Of a DNA stretch of 64,000 nt, positions 50,111 to 59,599 are shown piece after piece. The notes under the pieces are model-generated. The model was not told the origin of the DNA. It worked only from the letters and a program-made list of their open reading frames with translations, and did not search any database. Source of the stretch: Membranipora membranacea (Eukaryota; Bryozoa; Gymnolaemata; Cheilostomatida; Membraniporidae); NCBI GenBank assembly GCA_914767715.1, contig OU612074.1, positions 18,276,062 through 18,340,061 of the forward strand, in the 5' to 3' direction. Both the position numbers and the translations under genes were made by a program. The number at the start of each line of letters is the position of its first letter. Positions within the stretch are counted from its first letter, which is position 1.

Positions 50111-50400
50111 TGTTGTAGGATGGACTCACCATGTTGTAGGATGGACTCACCAGTGGTTGGTCTTTAGATAGGTGCTTGATGGACATAAGGATGGACAGTC
50201 TTCGGTCTACAATAGGACGGATATCTCTAGCTAGGTTATTCTTGCTTCTCCTTCACTCAGTCACCATTCATAGTCTGGTTCTCTCCTTCCGTGCTCCTAG
50301 GTCGATCCCCCTCTGTAGATTTGTATATGAGTCTATCTCGACTCTACTGATATTGTTCTCAGACTATTATTTAGTGAGTCCACTTTCACTATCTATAACA
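50111..50400 (-). repeat. 3' LTR with duplicated terminal 21 bp
   Basis: The 269-bp core at 50132-50400 starts TG and ends CA like the right LTR. A second copy of the outer 21 bp (starting TGTTGTAGGATGG) lies at 50111-50131, and the target duplication abuts this outer copy. The duplicated unit differs from the right LTR at two positions shared by both left copies. Confidence 0.95.
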
Positions 50401-50415
50401 TCTCCCTCTCAAGAT
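50401..50415 (-). other. Polypurine tract (plus-strand primer site)
   Basis: Read on the minus strand, GAGAGGGAGA ends exactly at the 3' LTR boundary, as expected for the polypurine tract that primes second-strand synthesis. A further 24-base A tract (minus strand) lies at 50456-50479. Confidence 0.8.
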
Positions 50416-50678
50416 TATAACCATAATCTTATATAACTGATGCACCTGCATCCGATTTTTTTTTTTTTTTTTTTTTTTTGCTGATGATTCACATCAGTCC
50501 ATATATCCGATATTCGATGTGTCACATCGAACTCAATTCTGCAAATATAACCAAAAAATGTTCTTAAACAAATTGCCAAGAGCCACTTTTATAAGGAAGA
50601 TAAACATGACAGGTGCTAGACAAGACAAAATAACAAGTGAAGAAAGGTCATATACCAAAATATTAGTGTATGGGATAC

Positions 50679-51287
50679 CTAGATTTTTGCATAAGCATGT
50701 CTAGCTATGGTTGCTGACGCTTTCGCAGAAAGCTCCCACTCCTGGATTCTCTGAGTGCCCTCATCAGGATGGAGTCCATCTCTGAGGTACCAGAATCTAA
50801 ATTTCCACTTCCCATGCATCCTTTTCAAAAGGTGTGTGTGTAAAAATGGAGTAGCATAATCCGAGCGGTCATTCATTAAGGCTATTTGATGATTCAAAAT
50901 GACAATACTCTCTACGAGATGCGCCGTCATCTCTTCATAGAACTCTTCATACACAGGCTCAGCCACCTTACTGTGGTGATTATACAGTGCAAAGTCCATG
51001 GGGAACGTGGAGCATAAAACTACATAAACTCCCCGTTTCTTCAAAGTGCTTATTCTTAGCTCAATGGCCTTGAACTCGTTCTCTGTACGTGTATAAACTT
51101 CTCTAGACCTTTTATCTTTAACTGTTAGTTCTACTGGCCCAGTCGATAGAAATATTATAGAGTTAGCATATATAGTTCGGAAGGATTGTGATATAATGGA
51201 TAGAAGTTGATCCCAATTTGCACCCGGGTAAAATTCCGTCCTGTCGAACCCGACAGGTGCCATACCTCTGACCACACTATTACCCAT
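50679..51287 (-). CDS. Retrotransposon ORF3: SGNH/GDSL hydrolase-like protein, 202 aa
   Basis: It occupies the position where env lies in envelope-bearing elements, after pol and before the 3' LTR. The open frame reaches 8 codons upstream of the ATG. The N-terminal hydrophobic strand VKLILMGNSVVRG resembles block I of SGNH hydrolases (GDS, here Gly-Asn-Ser with Ser4). A second strand IIFLSTG (45-50) and a third VYVVLCST (87-94) are spaced like an alpha/beta hydrolase core. DGLHP (170-174) matches block V, the Asp-x-x-His that completes the catalytic triad. The block III Gly-x-Asn is not evident. There is no signal peptide or transmembrane segment, so it is not an envelope protein. A good splice acceptor, TTTTATTCTATTTCTAG, ends at 51312, 25 bases before the ATG, suggesting expression from a spliced RNA. 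Esterase-like domains are known in ORF1 of CR1-type LINEs; assignment here is by motif only. Confidence 0.65.
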   Translation of the reverse strand: MGNSVVRGMAPVGFDRTEFYPGANWDQLLSIISQSFRTIYANSIIFLSTGPVELTVKDKRSREVYTRTENEFKAIELRISTLKKRGVYVVLCSTFPMDFALYNHHSKVAEPVYEEFYEEMTAHLVESIVILNHQIALMNDRSDYATPFLHTHLLKRMHGKWKFRFWYLRDGLHPDEGTQRIQEWELSAKASATIARHAYAKI

Positions 51288-51412
51288 GAGGATAAGTTTT
51301 ACACAACCATCCTAGAAATAGAATAAAACCACAAAATGGTCAAATACGTGACAACATGGCTAAAAACTATTAACCAAACCCGAAACATGGTACATAGTGC
51401 CTCGTGTAATAG

Positions 51413-53884
51413 TTACAGGTTCATTCTTTTTACCGGTTTCACAGATCTACCCGATCTCGTGGTTCTCCTTGTCTCTGGTGGGGCCTGCGTCCTATCTAGA
51501 GACTGCCTGACTTCTATCCTCTTCGTTGAAGTCACTGGTACTGCCTCACAGAACGAGGTTCCTGTACTCCTGTCGGGCTGTGGACACAGAGCTTCCTGTT
51601 TAACTGCTGGAGTTGCATATGACAGAACCTGATGGGGTACATCTGGCAACACAGGAGGTAACACTTTCTGGTGGGGTACCTCAGACTCTGTGCTCTCTGG
51701 TGATTGCAGTGCTGTATGTGGTATATCTGGCGCGATCTGACGTCTGTTCCGTCTAAGAATTTGACCGTTTTCCTTCTGAAGAGCCACTTCTCTTCCTGAG
51801 ACGGCTACTACTGTAGACGAACATGGTTTAGCTCTTGGATCATTTAGTGTGACTCTATCTCCAACCTGAACCTCTGACCTGATCTTCACTCTATATCTCC
51901 GGTTGTACTGATCCGACTGCTTGTTTCGATACCTGGCTTCAAAATCTTTGAGTCCTTTCAGGTTTACCTGTTTCTCCGCCAGAATACCCATACTGTTTAA
52001 ACCTCGCCCCATCAGCAGCTGGGCAGGAGAGTACCCATTCTGTAACGGAGCATCTCTGTAACATAGAAGCGCTTGGTCTATATTCTCATTCTTCTTGATT
52101 AGCTTCTTGAAGGTTTGTACCCCTCTCTCTGCTTCACCATTTGATTGAGAATATTTAGGAGAACTGGTACGGTGTAAGATATTCCATTGGTCCATTAATT
52201 GCTTAAATTTCTCAGACACAAACTGAGGACCGTTATCACTGATGACGGAATTCGGAATTCCAAACAGCGAGAACACCTTCTTTATTGTGCGGCACACAGT
52301 TTCTGCAGTCGTGTCAGAAAGCTTCTCTGCAATCAGATATCGACTGAAATAGTCCATGATAACTAGATAATCATTACCCCTCTCCTCCACTGTACAAAGA
52401 TCCATTCCGATCTGCCACCACGGGCGTTCAGGAAAAGGCACGGATACCAGAGGCTCTCTGGGTTGAGATCGATATTTCAAACATGTAGCACATGTTTTAA
52501 CTAGCTCTCTAATTTCTGTAGTTAGACCAGGCCACCATACCAGATCTTTAGCTCTCTCCAAACATTTTGATTCTCCCAGATGTCCCGCGTGTATATCCTT
52601 CAGTACCTGTTGCCTTTCTAAGAGCGGAATGAACACCCTGTTGTTATAAAACACTAGATCCCCCGCTTCTGTTAGACATTCCTTGAATGTGTAGATATTC
52701 TTAACAAACTGCGGACACTGCTTATACTCAGGCCAACCATACTGTATATACCGCTTAATTTGCTGACAAACCGTATCATTGAGTGTAGAGAACTGGAGTT
52801 GTCTTCTGCGAGTCTCCGACATCGGTAGATCTTCTACCATCTCCGATATATCTAGTTCATCCAGTTGAACCGTATCACTCTTTGGACAGGGTGCTCTGCT
52901 TAATGCATCGGCAATCAATAACTTCTCCCCTGGAGTATATCTTATGGAATAGCAGAATTTCATCATCCTAAGCCTGAACCTCTGCACCCGCATAGGTAGC
53001 TTTGCCAATTCCATTTTAGATAGGATGCTGATAAGAGGTTTGTGGTCTGTCTCTACTTGAAATTTTCTACCTGCTAAATAGTAATAAAACTTTTCCGCAG
53101 CCCAACAGATTGCCAGCGCCTCCTTTTCAATTTGAGCATACCTTTGTTCTGTTTCACTGAGAGCTCTCGATGCGTAAGCAATCGGTTTGAGACCCTCTTC
53201 TGTTTTCTGAAATAAGGCAGCCCCCAATCCATAGGAGGACGCATCTGTCGATAAAAGAGTGTCTGCTTCAAGGGAGAATGGCGACAGCACCGGTGCAGAA
53301 GCTAAATTTTGTTTCATCTTCTCATATTCGAGAGCCATGTCGCCATTCCAAGTCCAGTTGTCTTTATTTTCTTTCTTCAGCAGCTGCCTGAGCTGTACTG
53401 AGTCACTTGCTAAACTCGGAGAGAATTTACCTAAATAGTTCACCATCCCAAAAAATCTTTTGAGATCTTTGACCTTTTTCGGGGGAGGAAACTCCTGAAT
53501 TGCTCTTATCTTTTCTGGATCCGCATGAATGCCTTGAGCATCAATGACATGTCCTAGAAATGTAATTCTGCTCTGAAAAAACTCGCATTTTTCTTCATTC
53601 AGAGTAACCCCGGCCCTACTCAGTCTATTCAGCACCTCTTCTATTTTAGCTTTCTGCGACTCTTCATCTTCTGAATGAATTAGGATGTCATCCATTTGAC
53701 AAACAATCCCTTCTATGCCCTCCAATATCCTCTGCATTTCACGTGAGAATATTTCAGGAGCTATCGATATTCCGAATGGAAGCCTGCAACACAGGTATCT
53801 TCCAAAAGGAGTAATAAATGTAGTTAGTGCTTGGGATTCTTTTGACAGCTTCATCTGCCAATAACCACTGTTGGCATCGAGTTC
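51413..53884 (-). CDS. pol: Retrotransposon pol: RT (5' part missing), RNase H, integrase
   Basis: A single frame is open from 53884; its first ATG is at 53854 (813 codons). From that Met: reverse-transcriptase palm with the catalytic motif QMDD (53-56) and LGHVI (100-104); RNase H with D204, E244, D270 and D316 of IADALSR; integrase with an HHCC zinc site (H422, H425, C455, C458) and the D,D-35-E triad (D485, D540, E576); then a chromodomain-free C-terminal tail with a GDRV motif and a basic end. The first catalytic Asp motif of RT survives only as LDANSGYWQ at the very start of the frame; everything normally between protease and this point is absent. The frame is +1-shifted relative to gag/protease. 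The enzyme core downstream of the break shows no stops or frameshifts. Confidence 0.93.
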   Translation of the reverse strand, partial: ELDANSGYWQMKLSKESQALTTFITPFGRYLCCRLPFGISIAPEIFSREMQRILEGIEGIVCQMDDILIHSEDEESQKAKIEEVLNRLSRAGVTLNEEKCEFFQSRITFLGHVIDAQGIHADPEKIRAIQEFPPPKKVKDLKRFFGMVNYLGKFSPSLASDSVQLRQLLKKENKDNWTWNGDMALEYEKMKQNLASAPVLSPFSLEADTLLSTDASSYGLGAALFQKTEEGLKPIAYASRALSETEQRYAQIEKEALAICWAAEKFYYYLAGRKFQVETDHKPLISILSKMELAKLPMRVQRFRLRMMKFCYSIRYTPGEKLLIADALSRAPCPKSDTVQLDELDISEMVEDLPMSETRRRQLQFSTLNDTVCQQIKRYIQYGWPEYKQCPQFVKNIYTFKECLTEAGDLVFYNNRVFIPLLERQQVLKDIHAGHLGESKCLERAKDLVWWPGLTTEIRELVKTCATCLKYRSQPREPLVSVPFPERPWWQIGMDLCTVEERGNDYLVIMDYFSRYLIAEKLSDTTAETVCRTIKKVFSLFGIPNSVISDNGPQFVSEKFKQLMDQWNILHRTSSPKYSQSNGEAERGVQTFKKLIKKNENIDQALLCYRDAPLQNGYSPAQLLMGRGLNSMGILAEKQVNLKGLKDFEARYRNKQSDQYNRRYRVKIRSEVQVGDRVTLNDPRAKPCSSTVVAVSGREVALQKENGQILRRNRRQIAPDIPHTALQSPESTESEVPHQKVLPPVLPDVPHQVLSYATPAVKQEALCPQPDRSTGTSFCEAVPVTSTKRIEVRQSLDRTQAPPETRRTTRSGRSVKPVKRMNL

Positions 53885-53915
53885 TTAACTTAACTTCTTA
53901 ACTTCGGAAACTTTG
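53880..53915. other. Deletion junction in pol
   Basis: The protease C-terminus (KFPKL) is followed within about 20 bases by the RT palm strand (LDANSGYWQ). In Ty3/Gypsy elements these are usually separated by well over 100 residues (linker and RT fingers). The junction consists of short repeated CTTAAC/TTAACTT words on the plus strand, which looks like microhomology or templated filler. Both frames meet stops here. Confidence 0.85.
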
Positions 53916-54291
53916 TAGTCCACTCTTGCTTTGACACTATTTCACCCACAAATGTTATGATTTGTAAACCCGACAAAGCTGGTTTGCCTAGTAACGGAGT
54001 GACAAGGTCTTCTATCACATACACTGTATCAGTATACACTCTGTCTGAGTATGATAGTTCTACTTGCGCTTTCCCTACCGTACGCAGTTTTGCATTCCCA
54101 GCTCCCAATAACTCTTTACCAGCTGGCAAAAGCTGCAGATTCAACAAATCTGCTAAGTGCTTAGGAATGGCCGAAACTGCAGCGCCTGAATCAACCTTCA
54201 AGCGAGTTTCTCTCCCATTGATAAAAACATCAATAAACCACGCTTTTGTCGTCTCTGTAATCGTGTCTATGTAATCGGTACTACCATATAG
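53890..54291 (-). CDS. Retrotransposon aspartic protease
   Basis: The frame is continuous with gag, separated only by the gag UGA at 54292-54294. It runs 133 codons to TAA at 53890. The retropepsin active site is VDSGAA (first motif of the monomer, near residue 36-41), followed by a flap-like Gly region (LLGAGNAKL) and the second hydrophobic-Gly motif (TPLLGKPAL). It ends EWTTKFPKLRS, i.e. just where the linker to reverse transcriptase should begin. Confidence 0.88.
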   Translation of the reverse strand, partial: LYGSTDYIDTITETTKAWFIDVFINGRETRLKVDSGAAVSAIPKHLADLLNLQLLPAGKELLGAGNAKLRTVGKAQVELSYSDRVYTDTVYVIEDLVTPLLGKPALSGLQIITFVGEIVSKQEWTTKFPKLRS

Positions 54292-55158
54292 TCAGTGAGA
54301 TCCAAGGTAAAGGCTGTCCAGAATTTCGTCTTCTCGCTCCTGGACTTCTGCTACTTTCTTATCTGCTTGAAACCTTCTCAGTGATTTACATACTTTTGCC
54401 CAATGTCCCATCTTTTTACATTTGTTACATTTACTACTTTCTGCTGGACATTTTCCACCAAAGTGCCGCCATTTTCCACATTTCTGGCATTGACTTCTCA
54501 GCTCGAGATCATTTTTCTGCTGCCACCGTCTTCTCTTGTCAGGTGATAGGGTATCGATGTTATTGGATTCTTCTTTATTTGAGGCTATGTTCTCTCCCAT
54601 CTTTTCTGCTTGTGATTGGTGTGAGATAAACTGTTTTGCCTTTTGTATGCATAACTCAAGAGTTAGGTTTTCTGTGTCAATGAGATATTTCCTTAACTCT
54701 GAATCTCTCACTCCTACCACTATTCGATCTCTGACGAGTTCTGGTTTCATAACACCGTACTCACAGTTTTCACTCTGTGTTTGTAAACGGACGACAAATG
54801 CGTGTATAGATTCGCTTGAATCTTGTACCATTTGGTTGAACACTAGTCTTTCATAAATCACGTTCTTTACTGGTTCAAAGTACTCGTCAAAAAACTTAAT
54901 CACATTTGCTAGAGTTTTCTTCTTAGCAGCTACGCTCTGGTCAAATACAAACTGATTATAGACCGGAACAGCATCACTTCCCATGACTACCAACATGTGA
55001 CAAATCTTTTCATCTTCTGTTGTCATAGCATCAATACCCTTTACAACTTTATAGATGGCAAACTGCTCTTTGAAAATTTTCCATTTTGCAGATAAATTGC
55101 TTGCTGTTAAATCAATGGTCTTCACAAACTTTTCTTGTTTACTTTCACTGGTAGCCAT
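54292..55158 (-). CDS. gag: Retrotransposon gag with two CCHC zinc knuckles
   Basis: The first ATG (55156-55158) has a strong AAAATGG context; an upstream in-frame GTG at 55188 is not a likely start. The 288-residue product has a helical capsid-like region and, near the C-terminus, two zinc knuckles CX2CX4HX4C (CQKCGKWRHFGGKC and CNKCKKMGHWAKVC). It ends at UGA in the context UGA-CUA, and the same frame continues into protease. Gag packages the RNA into virus-like particles in the cytoplasm. Confidence 0.9.
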   Translation of the reverse strand: MATSESKQEKFVKTIDLTASNLSAKWKIFKEQFAIYKVVKGIDAMTTEDEKICHMLVVMGSDAVPVYNQFVFDQSVAAKKKTLANVIKFFDEYFEPVKNVIYERLVFNQMVQDSSESIHAFVVRLQTQSENCEYGVMKPELVRDRIVVGVRDSELRKYLIDTENLTLELCIQKAKQFISHQSQAEKMGENIASNKEESNNIDTLSPDKRRRWQQKNDLELRSQCQKCGKWRHFGGKCPAESSKCNKCKKMGHWAKVCKSLRRFQADKKVAEVQEREDEILDSLYLGSH

Positions 55159-55399
55159 TTTAGCTGATAATTCTAATCTACAATTCACTTTTTTACAGTT
55201 ACACTGTTCTCACTACTTTTGGCTAGGAATGTAACACAATTCCTTTCTGCACTCTGTGAGAGCTTCTGAGATTCAACAAATCTCTCACCACTTTCTTATT
55301 CTGAGACTGATGCTTGTTTTGTGACCCGAGCAAATTCAACTAATTTGCTAGAATCTGACCTCTGAAAAATTCCACAAATCTATCTGGTCTGAATCGAGT

Positions 55400-55424
55400 T
55401 CTGGTGGGTGTTATTCTGACACCA
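55400..55424 (-). other. Primer-binding site (tRNA-Leu-like)
   Basis: Immediately inside the 5' LTR the minus strand reads TGGTGTCAGAATAACACC. The first 11 bases complement the 3' end TTCTGACACCA that I associate with metazoan tRNA-Leu; the match then breaks. The tRNA identity is from memory of tRNA sequences and is tentative. Confidence 0.6.
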
Positions 55425-55693
55425 TGTTGTACGGTGGACTCACCAGTGGTTGGTCTTTAGATAGGTGCTTGATGGACATAAGGATGGACAGTCTTCGGTC
55501 TACAATAGGACGGATATCTCTAGCTAGGTTATTCTTGCTTCTCCTTCACTCGGTCACCATTCATAGTCTGGTTCTCTCCTTCTGTGCTCCTAGGTCGATC
55601 CCCCTCTGTAGATTTGTATATGAGTCTATCTCGACTCTACTGATATTGTTCTCAGACTATTATTTAGTGAGTCCACTTTCACTATCTATAACA
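55425..55693 (-). repeat. 5' LTR, 269 bp
   Basis: Same TG...CA bounds as the left LTR core, with 4 differences in 269 bp. It carries U3/R/U5 and hence the element's promoter; no TATA box is obvious. Confidence 0.97.
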
Positions 55694-55698
55694 CAAAT

Positions 55699-58600
55699 TA
55701 CTGGCCACCATTGGTTGGCATTAGTCTAAATAGTTAGTGGCCATTAGTTCTGGTGAACAAACTTATTGGCACACTCATGCAATACTGTCACCCACCTTAC
55801 TATTCTATTGCTAACCAGCTTGAATGACTTGCCAGGCCAAGGAGTAATTTTTTTCTCAGACCGTCTCATGCCTCTTGATGGTCTTTGAGTGAGTCTTGTT
55901 GTGATAGTAAAAACTAAAAAAGAGCTATACAATCACACTCACTGCTATCCAAAATAAATCTCACCCACCAAGATAAGATACTGTCCTAGGGGAGTCAGTT
56001 TTAGGCCTACTGTTAAACTGTCACTGGTAATCTCTTATCATTTTTATCAACCAAATTGAAAAAGTCCATGCAGAGATGGTCATGTACAGTACATGACCAT
56101 CTTTGCATGGACTTTTTCACTTTGGTTGATATAAATGTACTGTCATGTACTGTCACTCAAGCTATTCATTTAACCCCTGTTGTACTACTGTGGAGTACTG
56201 TCTTCGATAGCGTAATATACTAGAACAGCTGCCAATTATTAATATCTGCTCTCATATCCATATGCTGACCTGTTGAGCTTGCATGATTTGAGGGTGAGAG
56301 TTAAGGTGATCTTAAACCATAGCGCTTAGCTGGTAATCAAAGTGTCTCTCGTCGGCCGGGTTAAAACCTTTATATTATGTTTACTTTTGCTTCCTCTTAC
56401 TAAACATCGTGGTGTTGATAACTCATCCATGAATACTGGACTGATTATGAACCTCACATCTTTTCTGTTTTAGATTTTGTAAGTCTGCCAACACTGTCGG
56501 CGCAAGCTTAACCCAGTGACTCGTTATCAAATGATCCTGATTTTATTGCAATTGTTGAAGGTGTGAGGGGCCTAGTGTCAACATAGGATTTGAATTTATC
56601 TGGGACATGACGATCGTAGCTGGTGACTGAAACAGCCTAGAAAACTGTGAGTAAAATATATTTCACCCCAAATAAAGGATGTGGGGTTTGGGTAGAACAG
56701 GTTTGATCCAATTTGCTCGCAGTCCGGTCTTTCCCAATATACTGGTGAGCCTCCGGCTCAAAACCTAAATGCAGGGAAATTGGATCAAGCTTGATCTAGG
56801 TTTTGGGAGATGGAGGGTTAGGAATTGCAGGGGCTGTGAGTGTAAGCATCCTAAGATGTGGATTCTTATATATGATCACACCTTTAGGTCCAAGTTACAA
56901 ACCTCTGTGACCATCCTGTGAGAAAGAGACATGAGTGCTGACTTTGTTGGTGGGGAAAAAAGTTTACTTAATTACATTTACTTAGGATGAAATGTGGTCG
57001 GAGTTTGTATTATTAGAAATACTAGGTCTATGCATGCCTGCTTGAAACATCTGATGCTGATTTCTCCTATGAAATAGTTTTAGTTGCAAAATTCTAAAAA
57101 GTATATTATGAGGAAGAATCAGCAACAGATATCGCTGCAAAATATAGTAACTGGATAAATGTAGGATAAGCTTCGCCCCTACGTCATCCTGAAATAGAGA
57201 TTCTGAATGCTTTTCTAACCAATAAAGTCAGCACTTTCGTTTGATGTCAACTTATCCACACATGGTGACACCGGAGTCTCAAAATTGGACATGTAGAATA
57301 TAACGTCAGGTAGCATCATACCAACCACCAGATGCTCATTTCATGTCATGACACATTACAGTGATGGAAAATACTAAAATAACCGTCAGTACATTTTGTA
57401 TGCATACTCTTTGAGTGTATAGAACATGGACTATGCTGGCTAACAACATATGTGGGTTTTAAAATTAAGGTTTAATTAATTGCAGCTATTAAAAATATTT
57501 ATTATTTAATATTTTTCAGATGCCCTCATTCAGAGAAAGAAATAGAAAGTTGTAACGGAGAGTGATTCTTGACAGACACCTGGAAGATGCACCTGGAATG
57601 GTAAGCTGACTCAACACCACCAGTCATTCCTCCTCTGTTTTTTTAACTAAAAGCTGGCTAATGGTTTCATGCACTCTGACTCACTTTAAAAGTCTAAATT
57701 TGCCCTCATCTAATTGACCCGCATAGGTAGGCATATAGGCTTGTAATGTTCAAGAGGAAGAAAATCAGAGTTATTTGCTCTCTTTACAGGTAATTTTCGA
57801 ACCTATCGTTGCCCACAGCCCGAAAATATCATCAAAACAGTATGCTGGCATAACTGGATCTCGACCGGGGAGAAAAAAATGGTTATGCCGAGGCAAAAGG
57901 AAAACAATTCATAGGACTAACTCTTTGATTGCAGATAATTTAGTCACATGTATCTGCCCAGACTATGCACAAAACATTTGGCAAAAATTAACAGCGAGCT
58001 AGGCCAGGTTGAGTCCCGATGGCGCCTCTACAGCACAGACTCTTATAGCTACTACCACGCCTACGAAACCGAATATTTGATTATGAACTGTATAAGCATT
58101 GTGTAAGCGAATTTGACCTACCCACTACCTGCATGTATGGTCAAAACAAGGAGTTAACTCCTTGGTCAAACTACAATTTTGTGAAGACTTCAGCTCGATA
58201 TGCAATGAAGTGACCAACTGAGACTTTCAGTATCTCTTCGCCCTGAGGATCATTTCTATTCTATGAGACTATACATAAAACTTTCATTATCTAAACTGTT
58301 GCCTACAGTATAAAGCAGGTGAATATAGCTGTGAATGGAATAGCAATCTATGTACATGTTGCTAGTCTTACCAGTAGAATACTAAAAGTTCAAACAGCCA
58401 TTTAATTGATTGAGTTTGGTATAAATAGATGGTCCCAGTTTCATTCATGAGTTTATAGCCATCTCAGCCTATACCCCTTCTACATTGTAAACATAATTCT
58501 ATGAAAGGAACTTAATCAACGAATATTTAACGCTAAGAAAACAATAATCTTAACAAGTCGTTAATATAACGATGTCTGACTTATGGAAGGCTGCATGAAA

Positions 58601-58956
58601 ATCAAAATTCAATGATACATTCATATCGTTAGTTTAGCGTCATAATGAAATATGTTTGAACTATGTTTGAAGCCAAAATGACGATAATATTATAATGATA
58701 CTTTCAGTTCGTCAAACTAATGCTATCATTTATCTGTGTGTGCTGTTTTTCTGATGAAGATCACTTCATAGACGTTTTTCTTGAATGTCACCCCTCTTGC
58801 CATCTTAGACATGTTAAATATCGCAGCCCATGGGGCAAAGACTGTTTTCTGGGGCAAATGTGCATCAAACTTAATGAGATTCTCATTATGACAAAGTATA
58901 TGCATCCTTCCCCCCCCCCAACATTCAATGTTTGTGATAGCTTATAAATCAATCAA
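55699..58956. other. Intergenic stretch with possible non-coding exons
   Basis: No gene could be identified. Splice-like pairs exist on the plus strand: an acceptor TTTTTCAG before 57521 with a donor ATG|GTAAGC near 57600, and an acceptor CTCTTTACAG before 57790. No open frame joins them convincingly, so these could be UTR or lncRNA exons. A GGCAAATGTGCATCAAACTTAATGAGATTCT-type stretch near 58855 resembles part of the LINE fragment at 39860-39905. Confidence 0.4.
56045..56131. repeat. 87-bp near-perfect hairpin (42-bp arms, 3-nt loop)
   Basis: The arms 56045-56086 and 56090-56131 are inverted complements with two exceptions, one a G-U-compatible pair. The loop is CAG. The sequence runs from TATCAACCAAA through AGTCCATGCAGAGATGG to CATGTA and back. 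Confidence 0.95.
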
Positions 58957-59245
58957 TCAATCCACATTATCCAAAATATGATGGGAATGTGGTTGATGAT
59001 CATAATGGACATAGTTTTAGCACCTAAACCAAGTCCTACATGGTATTCCATCCAGCAGTAATGCCTTCCTTGATTTTGTGGCACTTTTCTTTGCACTGTG
59101 AGTTAAACAAAATTAGTAAGATTACAACTGAGTCATTTGGGTCAAATGCTCATTTCTTGTCAAAAATACCATCGTAAGTTTGTAGAGAGATGATTAATGG
59201 AGACCAAGTTATAAGTGACTGATAAACAGAAATGCATTACAGATG
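58957..59245 (+). repeat. Dispersed repeat, copy 2 of 2 (see 40797-41095)
   Basis: Same ordered blocks and orientation as copy 1. It is preceded by an (AATC)4-like tail at about 58946-58960, suggesting that it abuts the 3' end of a retroelement. Confidence 0.85.
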
Positions 59246-59599
59246 GACCGACTTCTCAGTAATTACAGCCTGAGAAATTAGCTTTGATTACAGAGCAGAT
59301 TTTGTCTACTCAATAACTAGGAAAACTGCCTCCGGATTACAAGATTAGTGTGACTTGACATAATGGTAACGCAGGAGATGTGAAACTGGGCCAAGGTAGT
59401 GCCATATTTCTTATGACTATCAATATTCATTATCTTTGCATAGTGCACAAGCTGTGGTCACTGAAATTTTGAAACTTTTTGAAAATTGAAACCAATTAAG
59501 CTAGCCTTGGAACAATATTCACTGAGCTTAGTTCTAAATCACTTCACTTACCTCTAAAAAAGGTTGGTTGTAGATTTAGCTTTCTTCATACTCGATTTC

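Larger units (their letters stand above)
50111..55693 (-). mobile_element. LTR retrotransposon (Ty3/Gypsy type) with extra ORF, internally deleted
   Basis: The element reads right to left: 5' LTR 55425-55693, gag, protease, RT/RNase H/integrase, a third ORF, polypurine tract, 3' LTR 50111-50400. The 5-bp target duplication CAAAT flanks it exactly (50106-50110 and 55694-55698). The domain order RT-RNase H-integrase after a separate protease is that of Ty3/Gypsy elements (Metaviridae). LTR cores differ at 4 of 269 positions, which points to a recent insertion. A deletion has removed the start of reverse transcriptase, so this copy cannot be autonomous. No envelope protein is recognisable. Confidence 0.95.

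Noticed and set aside
50176-50436. 86-codon plus-strand frame in the LTR (and its twin at 55424-55729)
   Set aside because: Both lie in LTR sequence, opposite to the element's sense strand, and share no coding signal.
56045-56131. Pre-miRNA
   Set aside because: Pairing is nearly perfect with a 3-nt loop, unlike animal pre-miRNAs, which have larger loops and bulges; kept only as a hairpin.
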